Notes: generated by a model not told the origin, from the letters alone. Positions 17,009-25,165 are shown, counted from the first letter of the stretch. The stretch is DNA of 34,615 nucleotides from Fulvivirga sp. (GCA_028280565.1 JANQLQ010000162.1:1-34615); one strand, 5' to 3'. Translations and numbers: made by a program.

Positions 17009-17643
17009 GAAAACCGGGCTTAGAACCACAAAATCCCGTGTAAACTGCTCATTTACAGGCTGGCATTACCCGAAACATTTTTAAAAGATGAGCCTAATTG
17101 CCAAAATTAAACGTTTTAACCTCCGTTTGATTTAAAATCATGGTAGCCTAAGCTTAAACCAGGTTTTGAATACGTTCTACGACGCAGCAGATTCCGGCTC
17201 TCCCAATGAGCCCTCTCACAACCACCGGCCCGGAATGGCGGTCATTTTTTTACTGTCAAATCCAATTTTCAAGGACGCCCAAATTACTACCCTGAACTCG
17301 ATAACCACTTATCACTTTGATATTATCCAGGGTAATTTTGGCGAATAAGCTTGGTGAACCTTAGTGCATTTGCGACTTGGTGGTGAAGCTTCCCCGGCCA
17401 CTAAGACACTAAAGCTCAAAGAATCACAAGGGGTTTTCTTTACCGTTTAATCTAGTCCTATCTCTGTACTGAACTTACGTTACTCGGCAGCTAGTTGATT
17501 AACCACCGGGTAAACGAATTAGGCCGCTGAGAGCCACAGGCATTACTCCCTGTTCCCTAGGAATTCATTGCGTTCTCTGCGGTTAAGAGCTTCAATACTT
17601 TGCAGTGAAACGAGTTATTTTGGGGCGCCCTATTAACTAGAAC
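17009..17643. other. Gene-free stretch with decayed hairpin-type repeats
   Basis: No gene is supported here, between the converging ends of gpsA and the HIT gene. A degenerate inverted repeat has its left arm at 17359-17384 (CTTAGTG...CTTGGTGG) and right arm at 17398-17421 (CCACTAAGACACTAAAG), resembling hairpin sequences of the type CTTAGTGTCTTAGTGG found scattered in many genomes. At 17568-17586, TTGCGTTCTCTGCGGTTAA resembles one arm of another such element. The rest shows nothing recognisable; a 60-codon open frame at 17166-17348 has no protein-like character. Confidence 0.45.
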
Positions 17644-18039
17644 TCACGTTAAATTAGCCGAAATCTTCTCGGCCATCGCAGCTAATTCAACCTGGGTCGG
17701 CGATAGTTTGGGCCTGGAAAAATTAATATCGTCCATCGTGTTTAACGGGACCAGGTGGATATGGGTATGTGGCACTTCTACTCCTATCACCGCCACTCCT
17801 ATCCGGATACATTTTACAGACTTTTCTATGGCCTTAGCTACTTTCTTGGAAAAGACATTTAGATCGCCAAGGGTCTGATCATCGAGGTCAAAAATGTAAT
17901 CCACTTCTATTTTAGGCACTACTAAACTATGCCCATGGACCAACGGGTTGATGTCCAAGAAGGAAATAAACCGGTCATCCTCGGCGATGATATGAGCGGG
18001 GATTTCCCGGTTAATGATCTTTGTGAAAATGGAGCTCAT
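17644..18039 (-). CDS. HIT (histidine triad) family nucleotide-binding protein
   Basis: A 131-residue HIT protein. The start MSSIFTKIINREIPAHIIAEDD and DINPLVHGHSLVVPK are characteristic of HinT/PKCI-type hydrolases, and the triad is HTHIHLV with His91, His93 and His95. Members hydrolyse nucleoside phosphoramidates or adenylates; the physiological substrate is uncertain. Its ATG shares one base with the greA stop (TAATG), showing translational coupling within a greA-HIT operon, an arrangement common in Bacteroidota. Confidence 0.95.
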   Translation of the reverse strand: MSSIFTKIINREIPAHIIAEDDRFISFLDINPLVHGHSLVVPKIEVDYIFDLDDQTLGDLNVFSKKVAKAIEKSVKCIRIGVAVIGVEVPHTHIHLVPLNTMDDINFSRPKLSPTQVELAAMAEKISANLT

Positions 18040-18512
18040 TACAAGCTGATCTCTACTACTTCGAATTCAATTTCTCCCCCGGGAGTCTGTATCTTGGCGG
18101 CTTCCCCTTCTTTCTTACCTAACAAACCTTTACCTATGGGAGACTGCACTGAAATTTTACTGGCTTTAAGGTCAGCCTCTTCTTCTGATACCAGGGTGTA
18201 GGTAAAAACGGCACCATTCTTTTTATTTTTGATCTTGACTTTTGACAAGATGGATACTTTCGAGGTATCGATCACACTTTCATCGATCACCCTCGCATTG
18301 CCTACTACTTCTTCCAATTGGGCTATTTTAGCTTCTAAATGACCTTGTGCATCTTTTGCAGCGTCGTATTCCGCATTTTCGCTAAGATCCCCTTTATCGC
18401 GAGCTTCAGCAATTTGCTTGGCTATGTCAGCCCTTCCTTTGGTTTTTAGGTCGTTCAATTCGGTTTTTAATTTATCTAATCCTTCCTTTGTGTAATATGC
18501 CACATTTGCCAT
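18039..18512 (-). CDS. greA: Transcription elongation factor GreA
   Basis: A 157-residue protein, the usual GreA length. It stimulates RNA polymerase to cleave backtracked transcripts. The N-terminal coiled coil has YYTKEGLDKLKTELNDLKTK, RADIAKQIAEARDKGDLSENAEYDAAKD (with the conserved acidic tip residues of DLSENAEY) and the C-terminal FKBP-like domain has SPIGKGLLGKKEGEAAKIQTPGGEIEFEV. The frame is open to 18587, but the ATG at 18512 (MANVAYYT) gives the family length and lies downstream of a consensus promoter, leaving a leader of about 105 bases. Confidence 0.97.
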   Translation of the reverse strand: MANVAYYTKEGLDKLKTELNDLKTKGRADIAKQIAEARDKGDLSENAEYDAAKDAQGHLEAKIAQLEEVVGNARVIDESVIDTSKVSILSKVKIKNKKNGAVFTYTLVSEEEADLKASKISVQSPIGKGLLGKKEGEAAKIQTPGGEIEFEVVEISL

Positions 18513-18622
18513 AGTTAAAAAATTTTGCTTGTGTCTTAAGCTGCTGTATAGATCCTTATAAAACAAAGAACGGCCACAGATCTGCAACCGTTTCTAGCAC
18601 TAATTATTCGTTAATTTCCTTA

Positions 18623-18653
18623 CAAAGGTAGTTTTTTATACATGATCTGCAAA
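18623..18653 (-). promoter_or_regulatory. Consensus Bacteroidota promoter for greA-HIT
   Basis: The minus strand has TTTG (18650-18653), exactly 19 bases, then TACCTTTG (18623-18630), a full match to TTTG-N19-TAnnTTTG. It predicts a start near 18617-18620 and a leader of about 105 bases before greA. It begins 12 bases after the pentapeptide-repeat gene's stop. Confidence 0.75.
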
Positions 18654-18665
18654 ATTAGCCTTGCG

Positions 18666-19508
18666 CTACTTGCCTACCAGCTCGGGGATATTAGTTTTGA
18701 CTTGGTCTAAGATCTCGTCGTCAAATTGGGCAAGATAAAGTGTTTTAGCTTTGGTTAATTGCTCTATGGTAAGGCCCTTGGCTCCCCTAAGGTCAGCCTT
18801 GTAAAGGCTGGCATTCTCAAAGTCAGCCCCGGTGAGGTAGCAGCCTCTCAGGTTGGCTTCCATCAAAAAAGCATTCTTAAAGTTGGTCTTGATCAAGAAG
18901 GCATTTTCTAGTTGAGCCTTGATCAGGTAAGCATCTTTGAAATTTGCGCCACTGGCGTATGCTCCTTTTAAGTTGGCCTGGTTCAAATTTGAATTTTCCA
19001 GGTTGGTCTGGTTAAGCCTTGTATTTTCCAAATTTGTCTCTATCAAAAAAGCATTCCCGACATCGGCAGAGTTAAGGTTAGAACCTGCCAAGTTTACATA
19101 GTTAAGGTTAGTCCTTGATAAGTGACAATTCACCAAGTTGATCTCATGGATATTGTGGCGGTTCAAACGCTTGATGTTACCTACCGTTCTAAAAGCTGCC
19201 TCTTCGGACTCCCAGAGGCGAAAGTCATCGATTTCATCACGGTACATCCTGATCCGTTGCCGCATTTCCCCATTTTTGTTGAGCCAAAAAATAAGGATAC
19301 CGATGACGGCAATGTCAAAGAGCATACCATGGGCTTCGGCTAAGACCTCCGAGAAAAAGCCATCAAAATCTTCCAAGTAATATCTTAGGCTTAACCCCAA
19401 TACAATAATGGCCAAAAAACCCAGGACAATAGACGAGGTTAAGATGGGTTGCTCTATGATAGAGTTAACGTAATCCCTTAATTTTTTGAGTTGAGTGTTA
19501 AAAAACAT
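18666..19508 (-). CDS. Membrane-anchored pentapeptide-repeat protein
   Basis: A 280-residue protein. Two membrane helices lie near the N-terminus (about 23-43, TSSIVLGFLAIIVLGLSLRYY, and 62-76, MLFDIAVIGILIFWL). A charged linker (MRQRIRMYRDEIDDFRLWESEEAAFR) follows, then about 24 pentapeptide units of the A(D/N)LXX type from about residue 117 to 250, for example TNLENTRLNQTNLENSNLNQ and GADFENASLYKADLRGAKGL, which should fold as a right-handed quadrilateral beta-helix. The C-terminus (LTIEQLTKAKTLYLAQFDDEI) caps the helix. Function is unknown; the acidic surface of such helices mimics DNA in Qnr-type proteins, but the membrane anchor makes that unlikely here. Confidence 0.9.
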   Translation of the reverse strand: MFFNTQLKKLRDYVNSIIEQPILTSSIVLGFLAIIVLGLSLRYYLEDFDGFFSEVLAEAHGMLFDIAVIGILIFWLNKNGEMRQRIRMYRDEIDDFRLWESEEAAFRTVGNIKRLNRHNIHEINLVNCHLSRTNLNYVNLAGSNLNSADVGNAFLIETNLENTRLNQTNLENSNLNQANLKGAYASGANFKDAYLIKAQLENAFLIKTNFKNAFLMEANLRGCYLTGADFENASLYKADLRGAKGLTIEQLTKAKTLYLAQFDDEILDQVKTNIPELVGK

Positions 19509-19613
19509 TTAGCCTTAAGGTCAAAAAATAACTCGCGAAGACGATATTAATAAAATTGGATCAAAAAATGAAAAAACAGTTATAATTAAGCACGCAGCAA
19601 TATGTAATAATTT

Positions 19614-20552
19614 TCATGTATTTCCGTTTATTTCTGCTTGTATTTTTCCAACAAGCACTTCATTGATCTTTTTATAAGACTCCAGCGACCATCCTGCTAC
19701 GTGGGGAGTAAGTATGATTTTTTCACTTTTTATCAATTTATTGAAGGTAATAAGCTGATTACCATCCATGTGGGCAGGTTTTTCATTCTCTAATACATCC
19801 AACGCCGCAGCCCGCACCTTTCCTTGTTCGATGGAAGTGATCAACCCCTCGAGGTCCACTATTTCTCCTCGTGCCGTATTGATCAAAAATATGGGCTTTT
19901 CAAACCTATCAAGGTACGCGGTATTGATCAACTGCTTCGTTTCCATGGTTAATGGTACATGGATACTAAAAATATCGGCTTCTTTGTAAATCTCTTCCAT
20001 ATCCACCTGTGTAGCAAAGCGATCCGAACATTTTTTTTTGTACTTATCATAGGCGAGCACCTTACATCCTAAACAAGCCAACTTCTCCGCAACGGCCATC
20101 CCCATAAAGCCATATCCCAATAATCCTACCGTTTTTCCTGCCAACTCCAAGCCACGGTTATCTTCCCGGTCCCATTTGCGGTGGCGGATCTCATCGTCTG
20201 ATTTTACGATGTTATTGAGGAGTCCTAATACCAACCCTAGGGTATGCTCTGCAACAGCATTACGATTCCCCTCCGGGGCGTTAAGTATGGCAATACCTGC
20301 TTCTTCTATTACGGGTACGTCCAGGTTATCGATACCGGCCCCGGCGCGCCCTATAAATTTCAGGGCGCGTGCCTTAGAGACTAACTGGCGATCCACTTTG
20401 GTTTTGCTCCTGATGATCAAGCCTTCAAATGCAGGGATGACCCGCAAGATATCTTCCCGGCCCATACCCGGCTGGTAATCGTATTCCCACCCTATTGATT
20501 CTAAGAGGGGGCCGATGCTGTCATGCATTTCATCTACGATCAAGCATTTCAT
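19614..20552 (-). CDS. D-2-hydroxyacid dehydrogenase, 3-phosphoglycerate dehydrogenase-like
   Basis: A 312-residue NAD-dependent dehydrogenase of the SerA/2-hydroxyacid family. The substrate-domain segment FIGRAGAGIDNLDVPV and NAPEGNRNAVAEHTLGL are SerA-like. The Rossmann motif is VGLLGYGFMG, and the catalytic triad is Arg228 (NTARGEIVD), Glu257 (DVLENEKP) and His284 (LTPHVAGWS). It lacks the C-terminal ACT or intervening domain, as in short (type III) SerA enzymes. Serine biosynthesis is the likely role, but other 2-hydroxyacids are possible. The ATG is four bases after the mgtE stop, so it is the last gene of an rsmA-mgtE-dehydrogenase unit. Confidence 0.88.
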   Translation of the reverse strand: MKCLIVDEMHDSIGPLLESIGWEYDYQPGMGREDILRVIPAFEGLIIRSKTKVDRQLVSKARALKFIGRAGAGIDNLDVPVIEEAGIAILNAPEGNRNAVAEHTLGLVLGLLNNIVKSDDEIRHRKWDREDNRGLELAGKTVGLLGYGFMGMAVAEKLACLGCKVLAYDKYKKKCSDRFATQVDMEEIYKEADIFSIHVPLTMETKQLINTAYLDRFEKPIFLINTARGEIVDLEGLITSIEQGKVRAAALDVLENEKPAHMDGNQLITFNKLIKSEKIILTPHVAGWSLESYKKINEVLVGKIQAEINGNT

Positions 20553-20556
20553 AGCA

Positions 20557-21915
20557 CTACAATAAAAGATGAACCGTGTAAAAATATATTCCTAATCCAA
20601 GCAGGTCATTGGTGGTGGTGATGAACGGCCCGGAAGCTAGCGCGGGGTTAAAGCCGAACCTATCCAATATCAATGGGGTGATCGTACCTAGGAAAGAGGC
20701 TATGACTACCACCCCGAACAAAGCCAGCGACACTACTATGGACAGGTTAAACTCCGCCCCGGTCAGTAGGTTAAAACCATAGACCATCACAGCCAGTACC
20801 AGGCCATTGAGAAGGGCAACCAAAAATACTTTCAGAAGCCTTTTCACCATGCTATCCGTAAAGGCAGAGGGATTTGCCAAACTCTGCACTACGATGGAGG
20901 AAGATTGTATCCCCACATTCCCCCCGGTGGCTTGGATCAATGGGATAAAAAAAGCTATGGCCGTGACGCGGAGCAGCTCTTGTTCAAAAACACCTATAAA
21001 TTTAGCACTGATAAAACCTCCTAGCACACCCACCACCAACCAGGGCAGGCGAGCCCGGGTGATCATCCAAACGCTGTCGTCTTCTTCAACATCTTCGGTA
21101 ATACCCGCCATCAGGTTCCTTTCTTCCTCGGCCAGTTCTGTCATTACATCCACAACATCATCAATAGTAATTCTTCCCAACAGCTTTCCTTGTACATTGA
21201 CCACGGGTATGGCTTCAAGGTCATATTTCCGCATGATCTGTACCACCTCTTCTTCTGACATAAAGGTTTCCACCGCTACGACATCTTCTTCAAAGATATC
21301 TGCGATCTTCGTTTGATCATTGGACAAAATGATCTTTTTTAGAGACACTCTCCCCAGTAGCTTCCCATGATCATCGATCACGTACACGGAATATACTTTT
21401 TGAACGTTCTCTGCTTGTCTCCGGATCTCCTCGATACACTGCACCACGGTCCAATTCAGGTTCGCCTTGATCAGCTCTTTGGCCATCAGCCCTCCTGCCA
21501 CATCGTCGTCATAACGGAGCAGGTCCAAGATGTTTGCCTCTTTTTCCTCGTTGTCCAGCCGGGCGATCACTTCCTCCCGCTGCTGGAGAGGTAATTCATT
21601 CAAGAGATCAACGGCATCGTCAGAGTCTAGGTGGTTAACGATGACCGACAGCTCGGAGACTTCGTAATTTTTAAGGAATTTCACCCGCTGGTCCTGGTCC
21701 AGGTCATTGATGATCTCGGCCCGGACCTCATCGGGTAGAAGGTCAAGCACATACTTTGACTGCGGTGTATCAAACTCCTGGAGGAGCGCTGAAATATCGG
21801 CCGGTTTTACTCCTTCTAAGCACCCACGAATGAAATCCTTATCGCCCTCCGCAAGAGCCTGCTCCATCCGTTCGCGAAAGTCATTGGTAAGCTCAAATTG
21901 CACTATCTGCTCCAC
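20557..21915 (-). CDS. mgtE: Magnesium transporter MgtE
   Basis: A 452-residue transporter with the three MgtE parts in order. The N domain (about 1-130) has repeated DLLPDEVRAEIINDLDQDQR-like helices. Two CBS domains follow (about 135-260; VYSVYVIDDHGKLLGRVSL and YDLEAIPVVNVQGKLLGRIT). The membrane domain from about 285 has five helices, including FIPLIQATGGNVGIQSSS with the conserved pore segment, and ends GPFITTTNDLLGLGIYF. Cytoplasmic N and CBS domains gate Mg2+ entry. The start is GTG, overlapping the end of rsmA by 13 bases, which suggests translational coupling; an rsmA-mgtE pairing is common in Bacteroidota. Confidence 0.96.
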   Translation of the reverse strand: MEQIVQFELTNDFRERMEQALAEGDKDFIRGCLEGVKPADISALLQEFDTPQSKYVLDLLPDEVRAEIINDLDQDQRVKFLKNYEVSELSVIVNHLDSDDAVDLLNELPLQQREEVIARLDNEEKEANILDLLRYDDDVAGGLMAKELIKANLNWTVVQCIEEIRRQAENVQKVYSVYVIDDHGKLLGRVSLKKIILSNDQTKIADIFEEDVVAVETFMSEEEVVQIMRKYDLEAIPVVNVQGKLLGRITIDDVVDVMTELAEEERNLMAGITEDVEEDDSVWMITRARLPWLVVGVLGGFISAKFIGVFEQELLRVTAIAFFIPLIQATGGNVGIQSSSIVVQSLANPSAFTDSMVKRLLKVFLVALLNGLVLAVMVYGFNLLTGAEFNLSIVVSLALFGVVVIASFLGTITPLILDRFGFNPALASGPFITTTNDLLGLGIYFYTVHLLL

Positions 21916-22670
21916 GCCTCAATTTGTTTTGTCAGCCCAACAAAATCCCGAACAGAAAGCGTCTCGGCTCTCCGGTCCAAAAGCTCCAGGCTAGTAATTT
22001 CAGTCGCCAAATTTAGTGGTTTTAGCGCGTTGCGCAATGTTTTTCTGCGGTTTTGAAAACCTTGTTTTACTACCGTTTTAAACAAGTTTTCATTACAGTC
22101 TAACCGCTCGACTGTATTTCGTTTTAAACGGATCACACCGGATTTGACTTTTGGAGGCGGGCGAAACACAGAGGGCTCCACGGTAAAGAGGTAATCGATT
22201 TGAAAATAGGCTTGTAGCAGGACACTCAGTATGCCATAGTTTTTATTGCCCGGGGGAGAGGCCAAACGCTCGGCCACTTCTTTCTGGAGCATGCCCACCA
22301 CCTCCTCTACCCTGTCGCGGTGTTCCAGCACTTTAAAAAAGATTTGGGAAGAAATATTGTACGGAAAATTCCCTATGATCTTGAATTTTTTCGAAAGAAA
22401 AGAAAGATCAGCCCGCAGGAAATCTTGCTCTAAAATACGGGGTTGTAGTTGTGGGTACTTTCCCTGCAAGTAAGCTACTGACTCGCGGTCGATCTCCATC
22501 AAAAAGAGGTTGTCCGGCTTTTCTTTTATTAAAAATTCCGTTAGCACTCCCGTACCCGGGCCTATTTCGAGCACGTCGTTTTCATTGAAGGAAAGGGCCT
22601 TGACAATATCCCGGGCTATGTTTTGATCGGTTAGAAAGTGCTGCCCCAGGTGTTTTTTGGCTCTGACCAT
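21903..22670 (-). CDS. rsmA: 16S rRNA (adenine1518/1519-N6)-dimethyltransferase
   Basis: A 255-residue RsmA/KsgA enzyme that dimethylates two adjacent adenines in the 3' terminal hairpin of 16S rRNA during small-subunit maturation. N-terminal KKHLGQHFLTDQNIARDIV is diagnostic. The SAM site is VLEIGPGTGVLTEFL, and the catalytic motif IV reads NFPYNISS (the family usually has NLPYN). PSVFRPPPKVKSGVIRL and FQNRRKTLRNAL are the C-terminal signatures. It opens the operon rsmA-mgtE-dehydrogenase and is divergent from pdxA across a 93-base gap. Confidence 0.97.
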   Translation of the reverse strand: MVRAKKHLGQHFLTDQNIARDIVKALSFNENDVLEIGPGTGVLTEFLIKEKPDNLFLMEIDRESVAYLQGKYPQLQPRILEQDFLRADLSFLSKKFKIIGNFPYNISSQIFFKVLEHRDRVEEVVGMLQKEVAERLASPPGNKNYGILSVLLQAYFQIDYLFTVEPSVFRPPPKVKSGVIRLKRNTVERLDCNENLFKTVVKQGFQNRRKTLRNALKPLNLATEITSLELLDRRAETLSVRDFVGLTKQIEAWSR

Positions 22671-22715
22671 GTTTTCAGATCGATAAGAATTATTTTAACT
22701 TGCGTTCAACTTTTT

Positions 22716-22728
22716 TGTTTACTAAACA
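22716..22728. promoter_or_regulatory. 13 bp inverted repeat between rsmA and pdxA
   Basis: TGTTTA-C-TAAACA is a perfect 6+1+6 inverted repeat, 35 bases upstream of the pdxA ATG and 45 bases upstream of the rsmA ATG. It could bind a regulator acting on both divergent genes. No consensus -7 box was found in the gap. Confidence 0.35.
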
Positions 22729-22763
22729 GGTACTTAAAGCCCTAAAGATATTAAATTAAACGA

Positions 22764-23798
22764 ATGAGCCACCAGACAGTGCGACAACTCAAACCTAGAA
22801 TTGGAATCACCATTGGCGACCTGAATGGAATAGGTCCTGAAGTCATCATTAAGGTGCTGCGGGATGCCCGTATCTTGAATTACATAACACCTATCATATA
22901 TGGTTCTACCAAAGCTTTGTCTTACTACCGGAAATCGCTGCGTATGGAAGACTTCCAGTATGGACAGGTGAAAGAGGGTGGTAAATTCATTGAAAAAAAG
23001 GTAAATGTGGTCAACTGCTGGCAAGACATGATAGAAATAAATGCTGGCACTGATTCAAAAGAGGTAGGAAAAGCAGCCCTGATGGCCATCCAGAAATCTG
23101 TTCAAGATATTAAGAATGGGATCATCGACGCTATCGTTACCGCCCCTATCAACAAGAATAATATCCAGGGCGAGGGGTTTGACTTCCCGGGACATACCGA
23201 ATATTTTACCCATACGTTCGAAACTAAAGATAGCCTTATGCTGATGGCTTCGGACGACCTAAAAATAGGTACGGTCACCGGGCATCTTCCTTTAAAAGAG
23301 GTCAGCAAAAAGATCACGAAAGAGAATGTTACTTCCAAATTGGTCATCTTGGAGCAGACCTTGAAAAGTGATTTCGGGATCAATAAACCAAAGATAGCCG
23401 TGCTGGGCTTAAATCCACATGCAGGAGAAGCAGGCCTGCTGGGCTTTGAAGAAGATAAGATCATACGCCCAGTGGTGGAACAACTAAAAAATAAGGGAAA
23501 ACTCGTTTTTGGGCCTTTCCCAGCCGATGGATTTTTCGGAAAGGGAGAATACAAAAAGTTTGACGGCATCTTGGCCATGTACCATGACCAGGGGCTGATC
23601 CCTTTTAAAACGATCGTCTTCCAGCAAGGCGTAAACTACACGGCAGGTTTACCGATCATACGTACTTCTCCTGACCATGGCACGGCTTACAGTATTGCAG
23701 GAAAAAATGTTGCCGACGAGTCTTCCATGCGCAGTGCGATCTTAATGGCTTACGATATCTTTAAGAACCGCAGGGAACTAGTTAAGGAAAAAACATGA
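22764..23798 (+). CDS. pdxA: 4-hydroxythreonine-4-phosphate dehydrogenase
   Basis: A 344-residue NAD-dependent enzyme of the DXP-dependent pyridoxal phosphate pathway. It oxidises 4-phosphohydroxy-L-threonine, leading to 3-amino-1-hydroxyacetone phosphate. Landmarks are PRIGITIGDLNGIGPEVIIK near the start, VTAPINKNNIQGEGFDFPGHTEYF with a metal-binding His, GLNPHAGEAGLLGFEE, AMYHDQGLIPFKT and GLPIIRTSPDHGTAYSIAGK. All of the zinc-ligand histidine motifs are intact. Length fits. It stands alone and is followed by a ~165 bp gap with a hairpin. Confidence 0.97.
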   Translation: MSHQTVRQLKPRIGITIGDLNGIGPEVIIKVLRDARILNYITPIIYGSTKALSYYRKSLRMEDFQYGQVKEGGKFIEKKVNVVNCWQDMIEINAGTDSKEVGKAALMAIQKSVQDIKNGIIDAIVTAPINKNNIQGEGFDFPGHTEYFTHTFETKDSLMLMASDDLKIGTVTGHLPLKEVSKKITKENVTSKLVILEQTLKSDFGINKPKIAVLGLNPHAGEAGLLGFEEDKIIRPVVEQLKNKGKLVFGPFPADGFFGKGEYKKFDGILAMYHDQGLIPFKTIVFQQGVNYTAGLPIIRTSPDHGTAYSIAGKNVADESSMRSAILMAYDIFKNRRELVKEKT

Positions 23799-23905
23799 TC
23801 ATTTCCGGGGGATAACGAGTCTATCTTCATACCCGTCAACCGGCAAAAACGGCCGTTTAACTTGAAATCCTGATAAAACAAGAGAGGCTTTTACCTGTCA
23901 GCCAG

Positions 23906-23936
23906 AGGGATTTATGCCATTTAAACATAAATCTCT
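23906..23936 (+). promoter_or_regulatory. 11 bp inverted repeat abutting the TerB-like gene's -7 box
   Basis: AGGGATTTATG (23906-23916) pairs with CATAAATCTCT (23926-23936), with one G-T pair, around a nine-base loop. No T-tract follows; the next base starts the TATATTTG -7 element. It may be a weak transcript end for pdxA or an operator covering the promoter spacer. Confidence 0.45.
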
Positions 23937-23944
23937 TATATTTG
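23937..23944 (+). promoter_or_regulatory. -7 promoter element of the TerB-like gene
   Basis: TATATTTG matches TAnnTTTG exactly, 20 bases before the ATG at 23965. No TTTG is seen at the -33 spacing, where the inverted repeat sits instead. Confidence 0.5.
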
Positions 23945-23964
23945 ACTAAATAGTCCTTACCTTA

Positions 23965-24351
23965 ATGGATATAGTTACCCGGAAACAACTTAATATTCTC
24001 ATCCAATTGGCAGAAGCTGATAAGCATTTTTCCCAATTGGAAAGGCAGCGTATATTTATGCTAGCCAAGAAAAAGAATTTCCCCGATCACGAAGTAAAAG
24101 AATTGATCCGTAACCCTGAGCCCATCGGAACGTTTGGGGCTTTGTCTAACCAGCAGAGGTTTGATTATCTCTACAACTTGATAGACATAATGCTGGCGGA
24201 CAAAAAGATATTTGAGCAAGAGCTTATTTTTTGTAAAGACATAGCGATCAAGCTTGGGTTTAAAAAAGACGTGGTGGACTTTCTAAAAACAGAGATCTAC
24301 AATCATAGTGAGGAGGAGTTGAAAAAAATCCTTTTCAAGGAATTCACCTGA
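23965..24351 (+). CDS. TerB-like helical protein
   Basis: A 128-residue all-helical protein with the pattern of the TerB/TerB-like fold: LIQLAEADKHFSQLERQRIFMLAKKK (first acidic helical unit with the A-D-x-x motif), then FDYLYNLIDIMLADKKIFEQELIFCKDIAIKLGF (second unit, MLADKKI). No signal peptide or membrane helix is visible. TerB-like domains often occur in stress or membrane-associated contexts, but there is no ter operon here and no evidence for tellurite resistance. The gene has its own -7 box and lies 69 bases before the DUF177 gene, which also has a promoter. Confidence 0.75.
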   Translation: MDIVTRKQLNILIQLAEADKHFSQLERQRIFMLAKKKNFPDHEVKELIRNPEPIGTFGALSNQQRFDYLYNLIDIMLADKKIFEQELIFCKDIAIKLGFKKDVVDFLKTEIYNHSEEELKKILFKEFT

Positions 24352-24370
24352 AAACGTTTAAGGATTAGCT

Positions 24371-24401
24371 TTTATTTATTTCAATTATCTTCTTAACTTT
24401 G
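24371..24401 (+). promoter_or_regulatory. Promoter of the DUF177-rpmF-plsX-fabH cluster
   Basis: TTTA (24371-24374), 19 bases, TAACTTTG (24394-24401): one mismatch from TTTG-N19-TAnnTTTG. The predicted start is near 24405, leaving a leader of about 15 bases. It supports a transcription unit that begins at the DUF177 gene. Confidence 0.65.
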
Positions 24402-24420
24402 CAACCTTAATTTAACGGGA

Positions 24421-24942
24421 ATGGCAATGCAGGAACTAGATAAGTTTAACATTGACATTTTCAGGCTTAGCAATTCAACGCATGATTACCAATTTGAAAT
24501 TGGTAATTCTTTTTTTGAAGCGCAGCCTGGAAGCCTAATTAGCGAGGGGAAAGGCGAGGTGAAGGTGGTACTCGATAAGAGTGATAACTTCATACAGGCC
24601 GGTTTTGAGTTAGACTTAGTGGTGAAATTGGAATGTGACCGGAGTTTAGAACCTTTCGACTACGCGATAAAAAAAGAAGAAAGCCTGATCTTCAAGTACG
24701 GAGAGGAGGAAATGGAAATTGATGATAATATTGTTATCATCCATAGGAACAGGCAGCGGATAAACATGGCGCAGTACATCTATGAATTCATTGGTGTATC
24801 CATACCCATGAAAAAACTTCACCCGAGGTTTGAAAACGAGGGGGAAGAAGACGAGTTGATATACTCGTCAGGCAGCGAGAGCGACGAAGGAGGCACGGAA
24901 CCTGTGGATCCCCGTTGGCACAAGCTAAAAAATTTAAAATAG
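24421..24942 (+). CDS. DUF177 (YceD-like) protein, 23S rRNA accumulation factor family
   Basis: A 173-residue acidic protein of the DUF177/YceD family, which is typically encoded just before rpmF and in E. coli and plants is needed for 23S rRNA accumulation. Core features are VKVVLDKSDNFIQAGFELDLVVKLECDRSLEPFDYAI and the tail DPRWHKLKNLK, which matches the DPRWxxLxxL ending of the family. The usual CxxC ending of one subgroup is missing. Starts at ATG 24421 or 24427 are both possible. It sits 31 bases before rpmF, supporting a role in large-subunit assembly. Confidence 0.9.
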   Translation: MAMQELDKFNIDIFRLSNSTHDYQFEIGNSFFEAQPGSLISEGKGEVKVVLDKSDNFIQAGFELDLVVKLECDRSLEPFDYAIKKEESLIFKYGEEEMEIDDNIVIIHRNRQRINMAQYIYEFIGVSIPMKKLHPRFENEGEEDELIYSSGSESDEGGTEPVDPRWHKLKNLK

Positions 24943-24973
24943 GAATAAAGAAATTAAGTAAATAGTAACTAAG

Positions 24974-25165
24974 ATGGCTCATCCTAAAAGAAAGACGTCA
25001 AAAGCTAGAAGAGACAAAAGAAGAACTCATGTGAAAGCGAGGGCGAAAGAGTTGGCAGTATGTCCTACTACGGGAGAATTTCATTTACCACACAAAGCAT
25101 TTTGGCACGAAGGCAAACTTTACTACAAGGGTAAAGTAGTGATGGAAAAAGAGGTGTTAGCGTAA
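24974..25165 (+). CDS. rpmF: 50S ribosomal protein L32, zinc-independent form
   Basis: A 63-residue basic protein with the L32 start [19 protein letters not shown]. The zinc-ribbon cysteines of many L32 proteins (CPxCG...CxxCG) are reduced to one: [20 protein letters not shown], so it should fold without zinc. Such forms are frequent in Flavobacteriia and Cytophagia. It lies between the DUF177 gene and plsX, the classic bacterial order. Confidence 0.97.
   Translation: MAHPKRKTSKARRDKRRTHVKARAKELAVCPTTGEFHLPHKAFWHEGKLYYKGKVVMEKEVLA

Noticed and set aside
16712-17029. A 105-codon minus-strand open frame over the gpsA end and repeat copy B
   Set aside because: It overlaps gpsA, and the equivalent frame in repeat copy A contains stop codons, so the openness is a property of the repeat, not a supported gene.
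23965-24351. Tellurite resistance function for the TerB-like gene
   Set aside because: Only the TerB-like fold pattern is visible; no other ter genes are nearby, so a resistance role is unsupported.
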